A stretch of DNA of 64,000 nt from an uncultured Peptostreptococcus sp. (lineage in GTDB: Bacteria; Bacillota; Clostridia; Peptostreptococcales; Peptostreptococcaceae): positions 6,234 to 70,233 of the forward strand of contig CAAEUW010000027.1 in the NCBI GenBank assembly GCA_900759325.1, in the 5' to 3' direction. Positions 7,412 through 16,577 of the stretch are shown here, piece after piece (within the stretch, counting starts at the first letter, position 1; every line of letters starts with the position of its first letter). The notes beneath the pieces are model-generated. The model made no database searches, was not told where the DNA came from, and saw only the letters and a list, made by a program, of their open reading frames with translations. The position numbers and the translations under genes are program-made.

Positions 7412-10400
7412 ATGGAAGTGAAAGTGTTTGATAACGTTACGGAGATATTACGTGACGATATGGCATCTACTATCAGCAAGGGCTGCAAGGTTTCAATTGC
7501 TGCAGCTTGCTTTTCTATGTATGCCTATAAAGAATTAAAAAAGCAACTGGAGTCAGTGGATGAATGTCGTTTTATTTTCACTTCTCCAACCTTTGTTACA
7601 GAAAAAACAGAAAAGCAGAAGCGTGAGTTCTATATTCCAAGATTGAACCGTGAGAGCAGTCTTTACGGCACTGAGTTCGAATTGAAGCTTAGAAACGAAA
7701 TGACCCAGAAAGCAATAGCAAAAGAGTGTGCTGATTGGATTAGAAGAAAAGCTACATTCAAATCAAATACAACCGGTGAGAATATGGGAGGCTTTGTAAC
7801 TGTTGCCAATAATGAGCAGCAGGTGGCATATATGCCTATGAACGGTTTTACCACCGTTGATATTGGATGTGAGCGTGGTAATAACAGCTACAACATGGTT
7901 AATCGTTTTGAAGCGCCTTTTTCTGCTTCATACATACAGCTTTTTGAAACGCTGTGGAATGACCACGATAAACTACAAGATGTAACGGATGTAGTTATTG
8001 AAAACATTACAACTGCCTACAATGAAAATTCGCCGGAATTTATATACTTTATGACTTTATATAATGTATTCAGTGAATTCCTTGATGATATCTCGGATGA
8101 TGAGTTGCCTAACGAAGCTACCGGTTTCAAACAAAGTAAGATTTGGAGTCTTTTATATGATTTCCAAAAGGATGCTGTGTTAGCCATCATCAATAAACTG
8201 GAACGTTACAACGGATGCATTCTTGCTGATAGTGTTGGTCTTGGTAAAACCTTTACTGCGCTTGCTGTAATGAAGTATTACGAAAACAGAAATAAAAGTG
8301 TTCTTGTTCTCTGCCCTAAGAAGCTGGCGGAAAACTGGAACACCTATAAAGATAACTATGTTAATAATCCGATTGCTGCGGACAGATTAAACTATGATGT
8401 TTTATTCCACACAGATTTATCAAGAGCACACGGTTTCTCAAATGGTCTGGATTTGAACAGATTGAACTGGGGGAATTATGACCTTGTTGTAATTGATGAA
8501 TCTCATAATTTCCGTAATGGTGCAGGAACTCATGCAAATACTCATGAAAACCGATATGTGAAGTTAATGGATAAAATAATCAGAGCTGGTGTTAAGACTA
8601 AAGTTTTAATGCTGTCTGCAACACCGGTAAATAATAGATTTGTTGACTTAAAGAATCAGCTTGCAATTGCATATGAAGGCGATTCAGAAAACATGAATAA
8701 GCAGTTGAATACAACAAAGACAATAGAAGAAATCTTCAAACAAGCCCAGAGAGCTTTCAACACATGGAGCAAGCTGGACCCGGAAGCAAGGACAACAGAG
8801 ACACTTCTTAGAACACTTGATTTTGATTTCTTTGAATTACTCGATAGTGTAACGATTGCTCGTTCAAGAAAGCACATCGAGAAATATTATGATACTACTG
8901 AAATTGGAAAGTTCCCTGAAAGAAAGAAGCCTATTTCGCGACGTCCTCAGTTAACTGACCTGAATTCAGCTATCAACTACAATGAGATATATGAGCAGTT
9001 AATGCTTTTAACCTTATGTATCTATACTCCTTCAAACTACATCTTCCCTAGCAAGATGCAGAAATATATCGACCTTACTCATAACAAGGGAGACAACCTT
9101 ACACAGACCGGTCGTGAAGAAGGTATTAGAAGATTGATGAGCATAAACCTCTTAAAGCGTCTAGAGAGCTCTGTTAATTCATTCCAGCTTACACTTGAGA
9201 GAATTAAGTCTTTGATTGATAGCACCATCAAAGCTATTGATGATTTTGAAAAGTATGGCGCTGCTAATATTGACATGTACGAAGCATCAGACTCAGAGTT
9301 TGATATGGATGATGGCAATACAGAATACTTCACAGTCGGTAAGAAAGTAAAAATAAAACTGGCTGATATGGACTATAAGTCATGGCGTACAGAATTAAAG
9401 GCAGATGCAGATGTTCTTGAACTGCTGACATTAATGGTTGCAGATATTACACCGGAACACGACAGTAAGCTTCAGGAATTATTGAAACTGGTATCTGAGA
9501 AAATAGAGAATCCAATCAATCCGGGCAACAAAAAAGTATTAATTTTTTCAGCTTTTTCTGATACTGCAGAATACCTTTATGACAACGTTAGTGCATATAT
9601 TAAAGATAAATATGGACTTGAAACAGCGGTTATTACTGGTTCTATTGATGGAAAAACGACTATTAAGGGATTTAGAGCAACGTTGAATAATGTTCTTACT
9701 TGCTTCTCACCGATTTCAAAAGGCAGAGATGTATTGATGCCGGGAAGCAATACTGAGATTGATATTCTTATTGCTACAGACTGTATTTCCGAAGGTCAGA
9801 ACCTTCAGGACTGTGACTATCTTGTGAATTATGATATTCACTGGAATCCGGTGCGTATCATTCAGAGATTTGGCCGAGTAGACCGTATCGGTAGTAGAAA
9901 TGCTCAGATACAGCTTGTAAATTTCTGGCCGGATATGGATTTAGATGAATACATCAACCTGAAGGGCCGAGTAGAAACTAGAATGAAGATTTCTGTAATG
10001 ACTTCTACTGGTGATGATGACTTAATCAATCCAGAGGAAAAAGGTGACCTTGAATATCGTAAGCAGCAACTTAAACGACTTCAGGAAGAAGTTGTTGATA
10101 TTGAAGATATGTCCAGCGGTATTTCCATCATGGATTTAGGATTGAATGAGTTCAGATTAGACCTTCTTGAATATGTAAAAAATCATGGTGACTTAGATAA
10201 GAAACCGAAAGGAATGCACGCAGTTGTTCCTGCAACTGACGAGTTACCGGAAGGTCTTGTATTCATTCTTAAAAATATAAACAACAGTGTAAATATTGAT
10301 AACCAGAACAGAATCCATCCCTTCTATATGGTTTATATCGGAATTGATGGTGAAGTTATCTGTGACTACTTAAATCCAAAGAAGATGCTGGATGATATCA

Positions 10401-10648
10401 GGCTTCTTTGTCGTGGTAAAAAGGAACCGATTAAGGAACTATGCCAGCGATTCAATGAAGAAACAGATGATGGCAAAGATATGACTGAAATGTCAGAACT
10501 TCTCAGCGAAGCAATCAATTCAATTATTGACTGCAAGGAAGAAAGTGATATTGACAGCCTGTTTTCTGCTGGAGGCACATCAGCATTGATGTCGGCGGTA
10601 TCGGGATTAGATGACTTTGAACTTATCTGCTTTTTAGTTGTTAAATGA
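7412..10648 (+). CDS. SNF2-type helicase with degenerate PLD-like N-terminus
   Basis: A 1078-residue superfamily 2 ATPase. The first ~200 residues resemble the phospholipase D-like domain seen in front of some SNF2 helicases (GNNSYNMVNRFE looks like the GSxN...N.E part), but no HKD motif is present. Helicase motifs follow: ADSVGLGKTFTA (Walker A, about residue 270), VIDESHNFRN (motif II, about 360), LSATPVNNR (about 400) and QRFGRVDRIGS (motif VI, about 817). The ATG at 7412 has GAGAGG eight bases upstream; earlier in-frame starts overlap the HTH gene. The next gene starts 14 bases after its stop. Position next to a type III Mod-Res pair suggests an anti-phage role. Confidence 0.85.
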   Translation: MEVKVFDNVTEILRDDMASTISKGCKVSIAAACFSMYAYKELKKQLESVDECRFIFTSPTFVTEKTEKQKREFYIPRLNRESSLYGTEFELKLRNEMTQKAIAKECADWIRRKATFKSNTTGENMGGFVTVANNEQQVAYMPMNGFTTVDIGCERGNNSYNMVNRFEAPFSASYIQLFETLWNDHDKLQDVTDVVIENITTAYNENSPEFIYFMTLYNVFSEFLDDISDDELPNEATGFKQSKIWSLLYDFQKDAVLAIINKLERYNGCILADSVGLGKTFTALAVMKYYENRNKSVLVLCPKKLAENWNTYKDNYVNNPIAADRLNYDVLFHTDLSRAHGFSNGLDLNRLNWGNYDLVVIDESHNFRNGAGTHANTHENRYVKLMDKIIRAGVKTKVLMLSATPVNNRFVDLKNQLAIAYEGDSENMNKQLNTTKTIEEIFKQAQRAFNTWSKLDPEARTTETLLRTLDFDFFELLDSVTIARSRKHIEKYYDTTEIGKFPERKKPISRRPQLTDLNSAINYNEIYEQLMLLTLCIYTPSNYIFPSKMQKYIDLTHNKGDNLTQTGREEGIRRLMSINLLKRLESSVNSFQLTLERIKSLIDSTIKAIDDFEKYGAANIDMYEASDSEFDMDDGNTEYFTVGKKVKIKLADMDYKSWRTELKADADVLELLTLMVADITPEHDSKLQELLKLVSEKIENPINPGNKKVLIFSAFSDTAEYLYDNVSAYIKDKYGLETAVITGSIDGKTTIKGFRATLNNVLTCFSPISKGRDVLMPGSNTEIDILIATDCISEGQNLQDCDYLVNYDIHWNPVRIIQRFGRVDRIGSRNAQIQLVNFWPDMDLDEYINLKGRVETRMKISVMTSTGDDDLINPEEKGDLEYRKQQLKRLQEEVVDIEDMSSGISIMDLGLNEFRLDLLEYVKNHGDLDKKPKGMHAVVPATDELPEGLVFILKNINNSVNIDNQNRIHPFYMVYIGIDGEVICDYLNPKKMLDDIRLLCRGKKEPIKELCQRFNEETDDGKDMTEMSELLSEAINSIIDCKEESDIDSLFSAGGTSALMSAVSGLDDFELICFLVVK

Positions 10649-10662
10649 ACGGAGGGCGAACG

Positions 10663-11316
10663 ATGATAGGATTGCCAAAAACAACGGAATTCAATAAAAG
10701 AATTCCTAAACAGAAATTCTATGAAAACATGGATATATCGCCTGCACTCAAAAAAATATTTGTTGAGCAGGTAAAGATTATCTATTGGAGAAATAAAATA
10801 GCAGCATCCACAACGAACCTTGCTGTTGGAAGTCATGTAACGGAGATAGAGGTGTTTGAGGTTCGCTTAAATAGCCCGGTGCTTGACGATAGCTTGTTAA
10901 GACAGATTGATAAAGAAATTCCATATCACATTCTGTTCTTGCTGGAATATGAAGGAAAGTATCAGGCATGGATTGGATACAAAGAAGCTGCAGCATATGG
11001 TAATAAGGCCTTTAAGGTAAACGGATATTATCACACAGAATGGCTTGTAGAAGATGAACTTCCATTAAAGTTGGAAGGCTTGAGTGTTGATGCAGTTTAT
11101 GAAAACTTTGTCCGTCAGATTGCTGGCGACAAGTTGAAAACAGAATCTGCTGGTGAAAGCCTGAAAGAGTCTGTTGCTCGTGATGAACAGAATCAGCAAT
11201 TGCATAAACAGATAACAACTTTGCAAGTTAAAATCCGTAAAGAAAAGCAGCTAAATAAACAGATGCAAATGAACACAGAGCTGAAAAAGCTCAAGAAAGA
11301 ATTGGAGGCAATGTAA
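10663..11316 (+). CDS. DUF4391 domain protein
   Basis: A 217-residue protein. The N-terminal sequence LPKTTEFNKRIPKQKFYE and the following VKIIYWRNKIA match the DUF4391 family, a protein of unknown activity that travels with SNF2 helicases and type III-like methylases. The last ~60 residues are a charged coiled-coil (QQLHKQITTLQVKIRKEKQ), suited to holding partners together. The ATG at 10663 has GGAGGG upstream; an earlier in-frame ATG at 10645 overlaps the helicase stop. Its stop codon overlaps the next start by one base, indicating tight co-translation. Confidence 0.85.
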   Translation: MIGLPKTTEFNKRIPKQKFYENMDISPALKKIFVEQVKIIYWRNKIAASTTNLAVGSHVTEIEVFEVRLNSPVLDDSLLRQIDKEIPYHILFLLEYEGKYQAWIGYKEAAAYGNKAFKVNGYYHTEWLVEDELPLKLEGLSVDAVYENFVRQIAGDKLKTESAGESLKESVARDEQNQQLHKQITTLQVKIRKEKQLNKQMQMNTELKKLKKELEAM

Positions 11317-13358
11317 TGGATAAAATGAGAATGGAATCAGTCGACATGACTGCTCAGAATATTGAGAAGATTGGTGCCTTGTTCCCTAACTGTATTACTG
11401 AAACAGTTGGAGAAGATGGAAAGCCTAAGAAAGCTATTAATTTTGATTTGCTTCGTCAGATGCTTTCAGGTGATGTTATTGATGGTGATGAGGCCTATGA
11501 ATTTACATGGGTAGGAAAGAGAGCCGCTATTGTTGAAGCTAATAAGCCTATCCGCAAGATCCTGCGTCCGTGCAAGGAAGAAAGTGTGAATTGGGATACC
11601 ACTGAAAACCTCTACATTGAGGGTGACAACCTGGAAGTTCTCAAGCTGTTGCAGGAAAGCTACCTAGGTGCAATTAAGGTCATCTATATCGACCCGCCTT
11701 ACAACACGGGCAGTGATGTATTCATTTATCCCGACAACTATGTTATGGATGACGAAGAGTACGATGACGGAATTGGTTTATATGATGAATATGGAAACAA
11801 GTTGTTTAAGGAGAATCCTCGCAGCAATCCTCGTTTTCACTCTCTTTGGGCATCTATGATGTACTCAAGACTTACATTGTGCAGAAACCTTCTCGCAGAT
11901 GAAGGAGCTATTTTCATTCACATTGATGAGGGTGAATTGTTTAATTTAAAGCAAATCGCTGACGAGGTTTTTGGTGCAAGTAATTTCTGCAATGTTATTT
12001 CCATAAAAACCAAAGTCGCTGGTGTTAGCGGAAGTTACATGGGAAAAAGCTTGCAGAACAACACAGAATACATCCTGTTCTATGCTAAAGACTCTACTAA
12101 ACTTCTCATCGACACCATGCCTAAAAAACGACAGGAACTTATGGATTTTATCCAGTCTTACGCTGATGACGGAAAGAGCTGGAAGTACACAAGTGTGCTG
12201 AAATCTACGGGTATTCGTGAATATGTGAAGACCATCACTGCGGGAAACGGTGACGAAATCCGCATATACACCCATAGTGATTATAAAATTCAATCAATTA
12301 ATCAGATTGCTTCACAGGAGTTTGGTGGCGATACCAAGAAAGCGTATTACATATATATTGATAAGGTTTTCCGTACAACTAATGCGCAGACATCAATTCG
12401 CACAAGAGTTATGGACGAATCTAAGGATATATCTTCTGAATTAATCAGCATTGACTATGTACCAACAAAGGGTAAGAATGCGGGGCAAGTTACTACCATC
12501 TATTATAAAGATGCGGTTCGTAACATGGTTGCGTTTTTGAAAGAAGTAGTTTCTGTAGAACATGATGATATATACAAACTCGACAACGCTGGTAATTTAT
12601 GGGACGATATTAATTATAATAATCTTGCAAATGAGGCTGGAATGTCATTCCCTAATGGTCAGAAACCAATTCAACTTCTTGAGCGCCTTCTTCAAATGAT
12701 TGATTGCAAAGACGGTTATGTTTTGGACTTCTTTTCCGGCTCAAGTTCCACCGCACACGCAACTATGCATTTAAATTCCATTGATAGTGGTCGCAGGAAA
12801 TTCATTATGGTACAACTTCCTGAACCATGTGATGCCAAGGGTGATTTTGCAAAGCTGGGATTGAAGAACATTTGTGACGTAGGAAAAGAACGAATTCGAA
12901 AAGCAGGGGTTAAAATCAAGAATAACTTTCCAATGACAACCGCTTCTGTCGATACAGGTTTCCGTGTGTTCAAACTGGATGATAGTAACATGAAAGATGT
13001 ATTCTACTCTCCTGTAGAATATGACCAGGACCTTCTGTCTATGCTTGAATCCAACATCAAGGAAGACCGTACCGACCTCGACCTGCTGTTTGGCTGTCTG
13101 CTAGAATGGGGTCTGCCTCTCTCCATGCCGTACACCTCTGAAGAAATCAGCGGCTGCACTGTTCATAATTACAATGATGGAGATCTTATTGCTTGTTTCG
13201 ATAGGAATATTCCAGATAGTGTATTCAAGGCAATTGCAAAAAAACAGCCACTTCGTGCGGTATTCCGTGACAGTAGTTTTGCTGACAGTCCATCGAAAAT
13301 CAATGTTGGAGAGACATTTAAACTATTGTCACCAGATACAAGAGTAAAAGTTATTTAA
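11316..13358 (+). CDS. Type III-like DNA N6-adenine methyltransferase (Mod)
   Basis: A 680-residue site-specific methylase. The catalytic motif IV, YIDPPYNTGSD, is at about residue 125 and comes before the SAM-binding motif I, LDFFSGSSSTAHA, at about 470, which is the order of beta-class N6-adenine methylases. The ~300 residues between would be the target-recognition region. The N-terminus (YIEGDNLEVLKLLQESYLG) is typical of Mod subunits. It methylates adenine in the recognition site to protect the host and guides the partner Res. It overlaps DUF4391 by one base and is 12 bases before res. Confidence 0.95.
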   Translation: MDKMRMESVDMTAQNIEKIGALFPNCITETVGEDGKPKKAINFDLLRQMLSGDVIDGDEAYEFTWVGKRAAIVEANKPIRKILRPCKEESVNWDTTENLYIEGDNLEVLKLLQESYLGAIKVIYIDPPYNTGSDVFIYPDNYVMDDEEYDDGIGLYDEYGNKLFKENPRSNPRFHSLWASMMYSRLTLCRNLLADEGAIFIHIDEGELFNLKQIADEVFGASNFCNVISIKTKVAGVSGSYMGKSLQNNTEYILFYAKDSTKLLIDTMPKKRQELMDFIQSYADDGKSWKYTSVLKSTGIREYVKTITAGNGDEIRIYTHSDYKIQSINQIASQEFGGDTKKAYYIYIDKVFRTTNAQTSIRTRVMDESKDISSELISIDYVPTKGKNAGQVTTIYYKDAVRNMVAFLKEVVSVEHDDIYKLDNAGNLWDDINYNNLANEAGMSFPNGQKPIQLLERLLQMIDCKDGYVLDFFSGSSSTAHATMHLNSIDSGRRKFIMVQLPEPCDAKGDFAKLGLKNICDVGKERIRKAGVKIKNNFPMTTASVDTGFRVFKLDDSNMKDVFYSPVEYDQDLLSMLESNIKEDRTDLDLLFGCLLEWGLPLSMPYTSEEISGCTVHNYNDGDLIACFDRNIPDSVFKAIAKKQPLRAVFRDSSFADSPSKINVGETFKLLSPDTRVKVI

Positions 13359-13370
13359 GGAGGCCTTGCT

Positions 13371-16300
13371 ATGAAGTTACAATTTAAACATCAAAAATTT
13401 CAAGCGGATGCTGCCAAGGCAGTTGTTGATGTATTTGCAGGCCAGCCTTATTTGACTCCATCATATATGATGGATAAGGGAGATGGTGATCATCAAATAT
13501 CGTACGACGGTAAGAAGATATATTACAAAGGTAAGGAAGATTTTACAGGTTGGAGTAATCAAAAAATTATACCAGAATTAAGTGATGGACTTATTCTAGA
13601 ACACTTACAGAAGGTACAAAGGTCAAATAATATAAAACCATCTAGCAAATTGGAAGGTAGGTTTAATCTCACAATTGAAATGGAGACAGGTGTTGGTAAG
13701 ACCTATACCTATATTAAAACCATGTATGAGTTGAATAAGCATTATGGTTGGAGTAAGTTTATAGTTGTCGTACCGAGTATAGCTATACGTGAGGGTGTGT
13801 ATAAGTCATTTCAGGTGACACAGGAGCACTTTTCAGAAGAGTATGGAAAAAAGATTCGTTTCTTTGTGTACAACTCTGCACAACTTACTGAAATTGACCG
13901 ATTTGCTTCAGATAGTTCTATTAACGCAATGATAATCAATGCTCAGGCGTTTAATAAGGCGGTCAATGAAGATAAAAAAATAAAAAATGGTAAGAGAGCT
14001 GATAAGTCTTCAGCTATTATTTTTAGAAGATTGGACAGTTTCCGTTCACGTCGTCCAATTGATATTATTGCAAAAACTAATCCTATCATGATTATTGATG
14101 AGCCACAATCTGTAGAAGGTAAAAAGACAAAGGAAAATTTGAAGCAGTTTAATCCTTTGATAACACTTCGTTATTCTGCAACTCACAAGTCAGATAGTAT
14201 TTACAATATGATTTATCGTTTGGATGCCATGGAAGCCTATAATAAACAACTTGTAAAAAAGATTGCTGTTAAGGGCATTACTGAATCCGGAAGTACAGCT
14301 ACTGAGAGTTATATATATCTTGAAAGTATTAATCTTTCTAAGGCAGCACCTACAGCAACAATTCAATTTGATTATAAAGGGGCAGCAGGTATACGCAAAG
14401 TAACAAGAACAGTTTCAGAGGGATATAATCTTTATGATAATTCTAATTATATGGAAGAGTATAAAGCTGGTTTTGTTGTTTCTAGAATAGATGGCAGAGA
14501 TGATTCAGTGGAGTTTATTAATGGTATAAAGATATATGCTGGAGATGTAATCGGTAAGGTGAGTGAGGAGCAACTTCGTAGAATTCAGATTAGGGAGACA
14601 ATACTTTCTCATATACAAAGAGAGCGTGCATTGTTTAATAAAGGTATCAAAGTTCTTTCTTTATTTTTCATTGATGAGGTTGTGAAATATAGACAGTACA
14701 AGGAAGCTGGAGAGGCATATAATGGTATATATGCAGATGTGTTTGAAGAAGAATATAAGGATATTATCAGCAATCTTCAAATCGGCATGGGAGAAGATGA
14801 CTACATGAAGTATCTTTCTGCTATTTCTGCAGATAAGACACATGCAGGTTATTTCTCTATCGATAAAAAAGGAAAGATGATTGATAGTAAGGCAAATGAA
14901 AAGCGAGAGAACTCTAAAGAAAAAATGTCGAATGACGTTGATGCGTATGATCTTATCATGAAAAATAAGGAGTTACTCTTAGATAGGGATCCAAAGAAAT
15001 CACCTGTTAGATTTATATTCTCACACTCCGCCCTTCGTGAAGGTTGGGATAACCCTAATGTATTCCAGATTTGTACTTTGAAACAGAGTAGCAGTGATGT
15101 TAGAAAACGTCAGGAGGTAGGTCGTGGTCTTCGTCTTTGTGTTAATCAGGACGGAGAGCGTATGGATACTAATGTGCTAGGAAGTGATGTACACAATGTG
15201 AATTTACTTACTGTCATTGCTAGTGAAAGTTATGATAGTTTTGCAAAGGGGCTACAGAGTGAAATAGCAGAAGCAGTTGGAGATAGACCTAGAGCTATTA
15301 CACCAGACCTATTTATAGGCAAGCGTATTAAAGATATTAAGGGTAATGAAGAGATCATTGATAAGGAAATTGCCAACGCTATACACTATGATCTAATAAT
15401 GAATAGGTATATTGACAAGAAGGGAACTCTAACTGATAAATATTATGAGGATAAGGCAAATGGAGAATTAAAAATTGCAGAAGAAGTTGCAGATTATGCT
15501 CAGTCTGTTATAGATATTATAGATTCTATATATGACGGTAGGTTTATGTTGCCAGATGATGCTCGTAAGAATAATGTTGAGCTTTCTCTAGACGAGGAAA
15601 AACTATCTATGCCAGAATTTAAAGAACTGTGGAATAGGATCAATTCTAAGTCTATATATGTAGTTGACTTTGATACCGATGAGCTCGTTAATAAGGCTAT
15701 TGCATCCCTGAATAAGAATTTAAATATTTCTAAGGTTTACTTTAAGATAGAAACAGGGGAAATGGAAAAAATCGAGTCAAAGGAAGCCTTAATTAATGGT
15801 AATGCTTTTAATAAAGAGAGAACTGATAATTATAGCTATACAGGACTAACAAATTCAAGTATAAAGTATGATTTGATAGGTAAACTTGTAGATGAGACTG
15901 GACTTACTAGAAAAGCAATTATTCAAATTCTTCAGGGTATAGAGGTAACAACCTTCAACCAATTTAAGATCAATCCAGAAGAGTTTATTATCAAGGTGGC
16001 AAAGCTTATCAATGATGAAAAGGCTACAGCCATTATTGAGCATATTACTTATGATGTGATGGATGAAAAATATGATACAAGGGTCTTCACAGACCATACC
16101 ATTAAAGGTAGACTTGGAAAAAATGCAATGAAAACTAAGAAACACCTTTATGACCATTTAGTTTATGACTCAACTAATGAGCAATCTTTTGCAGAAGATC
16201 TAGATGTTAATAGCGATGTTGCTGTTTATGTAAAGTTGCCAGATGGTTTCTATATCAGTACACCTGTTGGAAAGTATAATCCTGACTGGGCAATAGCATT

Positions 16301-16493
16301 TTATGAAGGAAATATAAAGCATATTTATTTCGTTGCCGAAACAAAAGGTTCTATGAACTCTATGCAGCTTCGCCTTATTGAAGAATCTAAAATTCACTGT
16401 GCTAGAGAGCATTTTAAAGCAATTAGCAAGGGGAATGTTGTTTATGATGTTGTAGATAGCTATAAGTCGTTACTTGAAAAAGTGATGAAGTAG
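13371..16493 (+). CDS. Type III restriction enzyme Res subunit (helicase-nuclease)
   Basis: A 1040-residue protein. The superfamily 2 motor shows METGVGKTYTYI (Walker A, about residue 103), MIIDEPQSV (motif II, about 240), LRYSATHK, REGWDNPNVFQI (about 556) and RQEVGRGLRL (about 580). The C-terminus carries a PD-(D/E)xK nuclease: NPDWAIAF (about 969) and AETKG (about 989) supply the D...ExK residues. With Mod it translocates or slides from unmethylated sites and cuts DNA. AAGGAGG precedes the ATG. All motifs look intact, so the system may be active. Confidence 0.95.
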   Translation: MKLQFKHQKFQADAAKAVVDVFAGQPYLTPSYMMDKGDGDHQISYDGKKIYYKGKEDFTGWSNQKIIPELSDGLILEHLQKVQRSNNIKPSSKLEGRFNLTIEMETGVGKTYTYIKTMYELNKHYGWSKFIVVVPSIAIREGVYKSFQVTQEHFSEEYGKKIRFFVYNSAQLTEIDRFASDSSINAMIINAQAFNKAVNEDKKIKNGKRADKSSAIIFRRLDSFRSRRPIDIIAKTNPIMIIDEPQSVEGKKTKENLKQFNPLITLRYSATHKSDSIYNMIYRLDAMEAYNKQLVKKIAVKGITESGSTATESYIYLESINLSKAAPTATIQFDYKGAAGIRKVTRTVSEGYNLYDNSNYMEEYKAGFVVSRIDGRDDSVEFINGIKIYAGDVIGKVSEEQLRRIQIRETILSHIQRERALFNKGIKVLSLFFIDEVVKYRQYKEAGEAYNGIYADVFEEEYKDIISNLQIGMGEDDYMKYLSAISADKTHAGYFSIDKKGKMIDSKANEKRENSKEKMSNDVDAYDLIMKNKELLLDRDPKKSPVRFIFSHSALREGWDNPNVFQICTLKQSSSDVRKRQEVGRGLRLCVNQDGERMDTNVLGSDVHNVNLLTVIASESYDSFAKGLQSEIAEAVGDRPRAITPDLFIGKRIKDIKGNEEIIDKEIANAIHYDLIMNRYIDKKGTLTDKYYEDKANGELKIAEEVADYAQSVIDIIDSIYDGRFMLPDDARKNNVELSLDEEKLSMPEFKELWNRINSKSIYVVDFDTDELVNKAIASLNKNLNISKVYFKIETGEMEKIESKEALINGNAFNKERTDNYSYTGLTNSSIKYDLIGKLVDETGLTRKAIIQILQGIEVTTFNQFKINPEEFIIKVAKLINDEKATAIIEHITYDVMDEKYDTRVFTDHTIKGRLGKNAMKTKKHLYDHLVYDSTNEQSFAEDLDVNSDVAVYVKLPDGFYISTPVGKYNPDWAIAFYEGNIKHIYFVAETKGSMNSMQLRLIEESKIHCAREHFKAISKGNVVYDVVDSYKSLLEKVMK

Positions 16494-16577
16494 TAAATGT
16501 AAAGTGGAGAATTTTAATTTGAATGTTTTTTATAGAGGATAGAGGTTTGATGGTGTAAAAAACTAGAAGGAGAATTT

